A stretch of DNA of 7,930 bases, taken from an uncultured Eubacteriales bacterium. GTDB taxonomy: Bacteria; Bacillota; Clostridia; Lachnospirales; Lachnospiraceae. The position numbers were made by a program, and so were the translations under genes. Positions 6,373 to 7,930 of this stretch are shown piece after piece. The notes beneath the pieces are model-generated. The model searched no databases, was not told the DNA's origin, and was given only the letters and a program-made list of their open reading frames with translations. The first letter of the stretch is position 1. The number at the start of each line of letters is the position of its first letter. The stretch covers positions 1-7,930 of the forward strand of contig USSL01000070.1 in assembly GCA_900557175.1 (NCBI GenBank), in the 5' to 3' direction.

Positions 6373-7230
6373 TTAATTTATATTTTTTAGAGATATACTG
6401 CTGTCTGCTTTGTTATTAAGCTTACGGTAAGTGGATATACCGCAGTTCTTTTTAAATGTCATAGAAAAATATTGTTCTGAGGCATATCCGCAGTAGTAAG
6501 CAACCTCTGAATAAGCTAAATTGGAATTAGCAAGAAAGTAACGCGCGCGTTTAAGTCTCAGCTCGGATATATGCTGCTGAATTGTTTTGCCGGTAATTTC
6601 TTTAAAAATACGATAAAGGTAAGTGCGCTCAAGACCTACAGTATCGCATATGCTTTGCACAGAGATATCTTCTCTGTAATAAGAATTTTCGATAACGGAA
6701 ATTGCCTGATTCACGTAATATTTTTTTCGGGAAAGCGGCTTGATATTGCTGTTTTGCTTCATCATCAGGGCGCAAAGTGTATAAAATTGACTGAGTGCAA
6801 TGTAATTATCGGAGATAGAAGGCGTATTTAAAATTGTCAGTGGATGGATAAGCTGCGTCAGTTCTGAAATAGGTTCATAGTGAGATATAGGGCACTGATA
6901 AGAAATATTGCAAAGCTGCATAAGCTGCAGAGCATCTACGCCGTCAAAGCCAACCCAATAGTAAATCCAAGGAGCATGTTCATCGGACTGATAGTGAATT
7001 GGTATATTTGGAAGCAGAAGAAAACAGTCATTTGTCTGTAAATGAAAGGTCTCATTATGAACTGAATAGGTGCCTTTGCCGCTGACAACAAAATGAAGTA
7101 CATAATGGTCGATAATGGTTTGTGAAGAAGAACGGCCATGAAGTGTCTCGTGATAGCCGCAGTCTAAAATTTTGATAGTTTCATTTGTAACTGGATTTTG
7201 ATTGAAGTAGCTTATATTTTTTATATCCAT
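6373..7230 (-). CDS. AraC-family transcriptional regulator (cupin plus AraC HTH)
   Basis: A transcription factor of 285 aa, close to the usual 280-300. The N-terminal cupin (about 20-110) includes HFVVSGKGTY and PNIPIHYQ followed by PWIYYWVGFDG. That W-x-YYWVxFxG stretch is typical of AraC regulators of sugar use in Firmicutes. The C-terminal double helix-turn-helix (about 172-272) contains ISVQSICDTVGLERTYLYRIFK (core VGLERTYLYRIFKE), then GKTIQQHISELRLKRARYFL, then SEVAYYCGYASEQYFSMTFKK, the standard AraC pattern; only short cores are quoted here. A TTG 15 nt upstream could extend the frame, but it begins within the GGAGGAG ribosome binding site, so the ATG at 7230 is preferred. It is divergent from an MBL-fold gene, its likely target, and convergent with the MerR gene. 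It uses more A/T codons than the genes to its left. Confidence 0.93.
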   Translation of the reverse strand: MDIKNISYFNQNPVTNETIKILDCGYHETLHGRSSSQTIIDHYVLHFVVSGKGTYSVHNETFHLQTNDCFLLLPNIPIHYQSDEHAPWIYYWVGFDGVDALQLMQLCNISYQCPISHYEPISELTQLIHPLTILNTPSISDNYIALSQFYTLCALMMKQNSNIKPLSRKKYYVNQAISVIENSYYREDISVQSICDTVGLERTYLYRIFKEITGKTIQQHISELRLKRARYFLANSNLAYSEVAYYCGYASEQYFSMTFKKNCGISTYRKLNNKADSSISLKNIN

Positions 7231-7236
7231 AATATT

Positions 7237-7243
7237 CTCCTCC
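7237..7243 (-). promoter_or_regulatory. Ribosome binding site that sets the AraC start
   Basis: On the minus strand GGAGGAG lies 6 nt before the ATG at 7230, a near-perfect site. It overlaps the alternative TTG start, which rules that start out. Confidence 0.85.
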
Positions 7244-7268
7244 AAAATAACAACAAAATATGAAAATA

Positions 7269-7413
7269 GGACAACATCCTTCTCTTTTTATTTATATCAG
7301 AATATGGTATAAATAACAATATAGAAATGAAAAAACAGAAAAAAATGGTAAAAATATCCATATAAATACTTTGGTTAGACAAGAATATAAAAAAATAAAT
7401 GACAACATTTTGT
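7269..7413. repeat. GACAACAT direct repeat in the divergent intergenic region
   Basis: GACAACAT occurs at 7270-7277, just downstream of the AraC promoter, and at 7401-7408, upstream of the MBL-fold gene. The second copy lies in a small inverted repeat, ACAA-CATT-TTGT (7402-7413). The copies are 131 bp apart, a spacing compatible with looping by an AraC dimer. The 7231-7441 gap otherwise holds very A-rich sequence and no clear -35/-10 pair for the rightward gene, as expected if that gene needs an activator. Confidence 0.35.
7291..7319 (-). promoter_or_regulatory. Sigma-A promoter for the AraC-family gene
   Basis: On the minus strand TTGTTA (7319-7314) and TATAAA (7296-7291) are separated by exactly 17 bp. 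The start of transcription would fall near 7284, leaving a leader of about 55 nt before the ATG. Confidence 0.6.
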
Positions 7414-7429
7414 GGATATAAAATAAATC

Positions 7430-7435
7430 GGGAGG
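7430..7435 (+). promoter_or_regulatory. Ribosome binding site of the MBL-fold gene
   Basis: GGGAGG (within GGGAGGGAG at 7430-7438) lies 6 nt before the GTG at 7442. It supports this GTG as the start, although no ATG is used. Confidence 0.8.
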
Positions 7436-7441
7436 GAGAAC

Positions 7442-7930
7442 GTGAAAATTACATATTATGGAACAGCGGCATCTGAGGCATGGCCTGCATTATTTTGTCG
7501 CTGCCATGCCTGTGAAATGGCGAGAAAGTATAAAGGGAAAAATATAAGGACAAGAAGTCAGACATTGATTGATAAGTCATTGCTGATTGACTTTCCGCCG
7601 GATACAAATTACCATAGTCAATATTTGGGACTGGACTTGGCAGAGGTTAGGACGCTTCTGATTACACACAGTCATCACGATCATTTTTTTCCATATGATA
7701 TTTGCATGAGAAATGTCAATTATGCTGAGAAACTTTCAGAAGAAAAACTTCATATGTATGGCAGCGAGGTGATTCGGAAACGTTTTGAAGAAGCAGCGGT
7801 CATATGCAAAGATACAGAAAAATATATTGCATTTCATACTATGTCAGCCTTTGAGACCATTCAGACGGCAGACGGATATCATGTCACAGCACTTTTGGCA
7901 GATCATAATCAGCCGGAGGAAGCTCTGATT
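7442..7930 (+). CDS. MBL-fold metallohydrolase, PhnP-like, 3'-truncated by the window edge
   Basis: A metal-dependent hydrolase of the metallo-beta-lactamase fold; 163 residues are visible with no stop before the edge. It starts MKITYYGTAASEAWPALFC, with the glycine-bearing first strand of the fold. The metal motif HxHxDH is at 76-81 (THSHHDHF), and His155 in LLADHNQ is a candidate later ligand. CxCxxC at 19, 21 and 24 matches the structural zinc cysteines of PhnP-type cyclic phosphodiesterases in both spacing and position, so a phosphodiester or cyclic-phosphate substrate is likelier than a beta-lactam; this is inference. No signal peptide is seen, so it is cytoplasmic. GTG at 7442 with GGGAGG is the start. 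It is divergent from the AraC gene, which probably controls it, and may open a catabolic operon continuing to the right. Confidence 0.87.
   Translation, partial: MKITYYGTAASEAWPALFCRCHACEMARKYKGKNIRTRSQTLIDKSLLIDFPPDTNYHSQYLGLDLAEVRTLLITHSHHDHFFPYDICMRNVNYAEKLSEEKLHMYGSEVIRKRFEEAAVICKDTEKYIAFHTMSAFETIQTADGYHVTALLADHNQPEEALI

Noticed and set aside
6571..6831. Plus-strand 86-codon frame inside the AraC gene
   Set aside because: No ribosome binding site or recognisable domain; antisense to the conserved AraC helix-turn-helix.
7231..7245. Five-residue extension of the AraC protein from a TTG
   Set aside because: The TTG is part of TTGGAGGAG, the ribosome binding site of the ATG at 7230.
7417..7422. 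TATAAA as -10 box for the MBL-fold gene
   Set aside because: Its transcript would begin at about the ribosome binding site, and no -35 box lies at 16-18 bp upstream.

Overview
The window looks like chromosomal DNA of a low-to-moderate GC Firmicute of the Clostridia (a Lachnospiraceae-type gut anaerobe). The basis is purine-rich ribosome binding sites, A/T-leaning codons mixed with CCG/GCG/CGG, and the gene types present: a membrane Ser/Thr kinase with TPRs, a DinF/NorM-type MATE pump, and AraC and MerR regulators. The genus cannot be named from this sequence alone.

Left end (1-566). Two gene fragments point away from each other. On the minus strand is the C-terminal part of a beta-lactamase-family serine hydrolase, which runs off the left edge. 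On the plus strand is the C-terminal tail of an unrecognised charged protein. Both lack their N-terminal halves, and the breaks meet at about 310-350. This is either a real rearrangement or deletion breakpoint, or a chimeric assembly join.

Kinase module (576-4035). A 651-aa transmembrane Ser/Thr protein kinase with a C-terminal TPR region is followed by a 47-aa one-helix membrane protein. That protein overlaps by ATGA a 449-aa signal-anchored protein with a TPR-like segment, an unassigned middle domain and 22-residue leucine-rich repeats. The genes are tightly packed and predicted to be membrane-bound. The kinase TPRs and the TPR/LRR protein should both face outside. A plausible reading is an envelope-sensing kinase complex whose upstream members were lost at the left breakpoint.

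Efflux operon (4075-6366). A near-consensus promoter (TTGACT, 18 bp, TATAAT) with a GCAC-A-GTGC dyad centred in its spacer drives a MATE transporter and, 3 nt downstream, a MerR regulator with a GyrI-like ligand domain. The dyad suggests MerR control of its own operon. The promoter lies inside the longest possible MATE reading frame, so the MATE start is the ATG at 4157. A strong intrinsic terminator closes the operon at 6328-6366.

Right end (6373-7930). An AraC-family regulator (minus strand) is divergent from a gene for a metallo-beta-lactamase-fold hydrolase with a PhnP-like CxCxxC motif, cut by the right edge. The A/T-rich space between them (7231-7441) holds a good promoter for the AraC gene, a repeated GACAACAT element and strong ribosome binding sites on both sides. 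The AraC protein probably controls the divergent gene. No RNA genes, CRISPR arrays or insertion sequences were seen.
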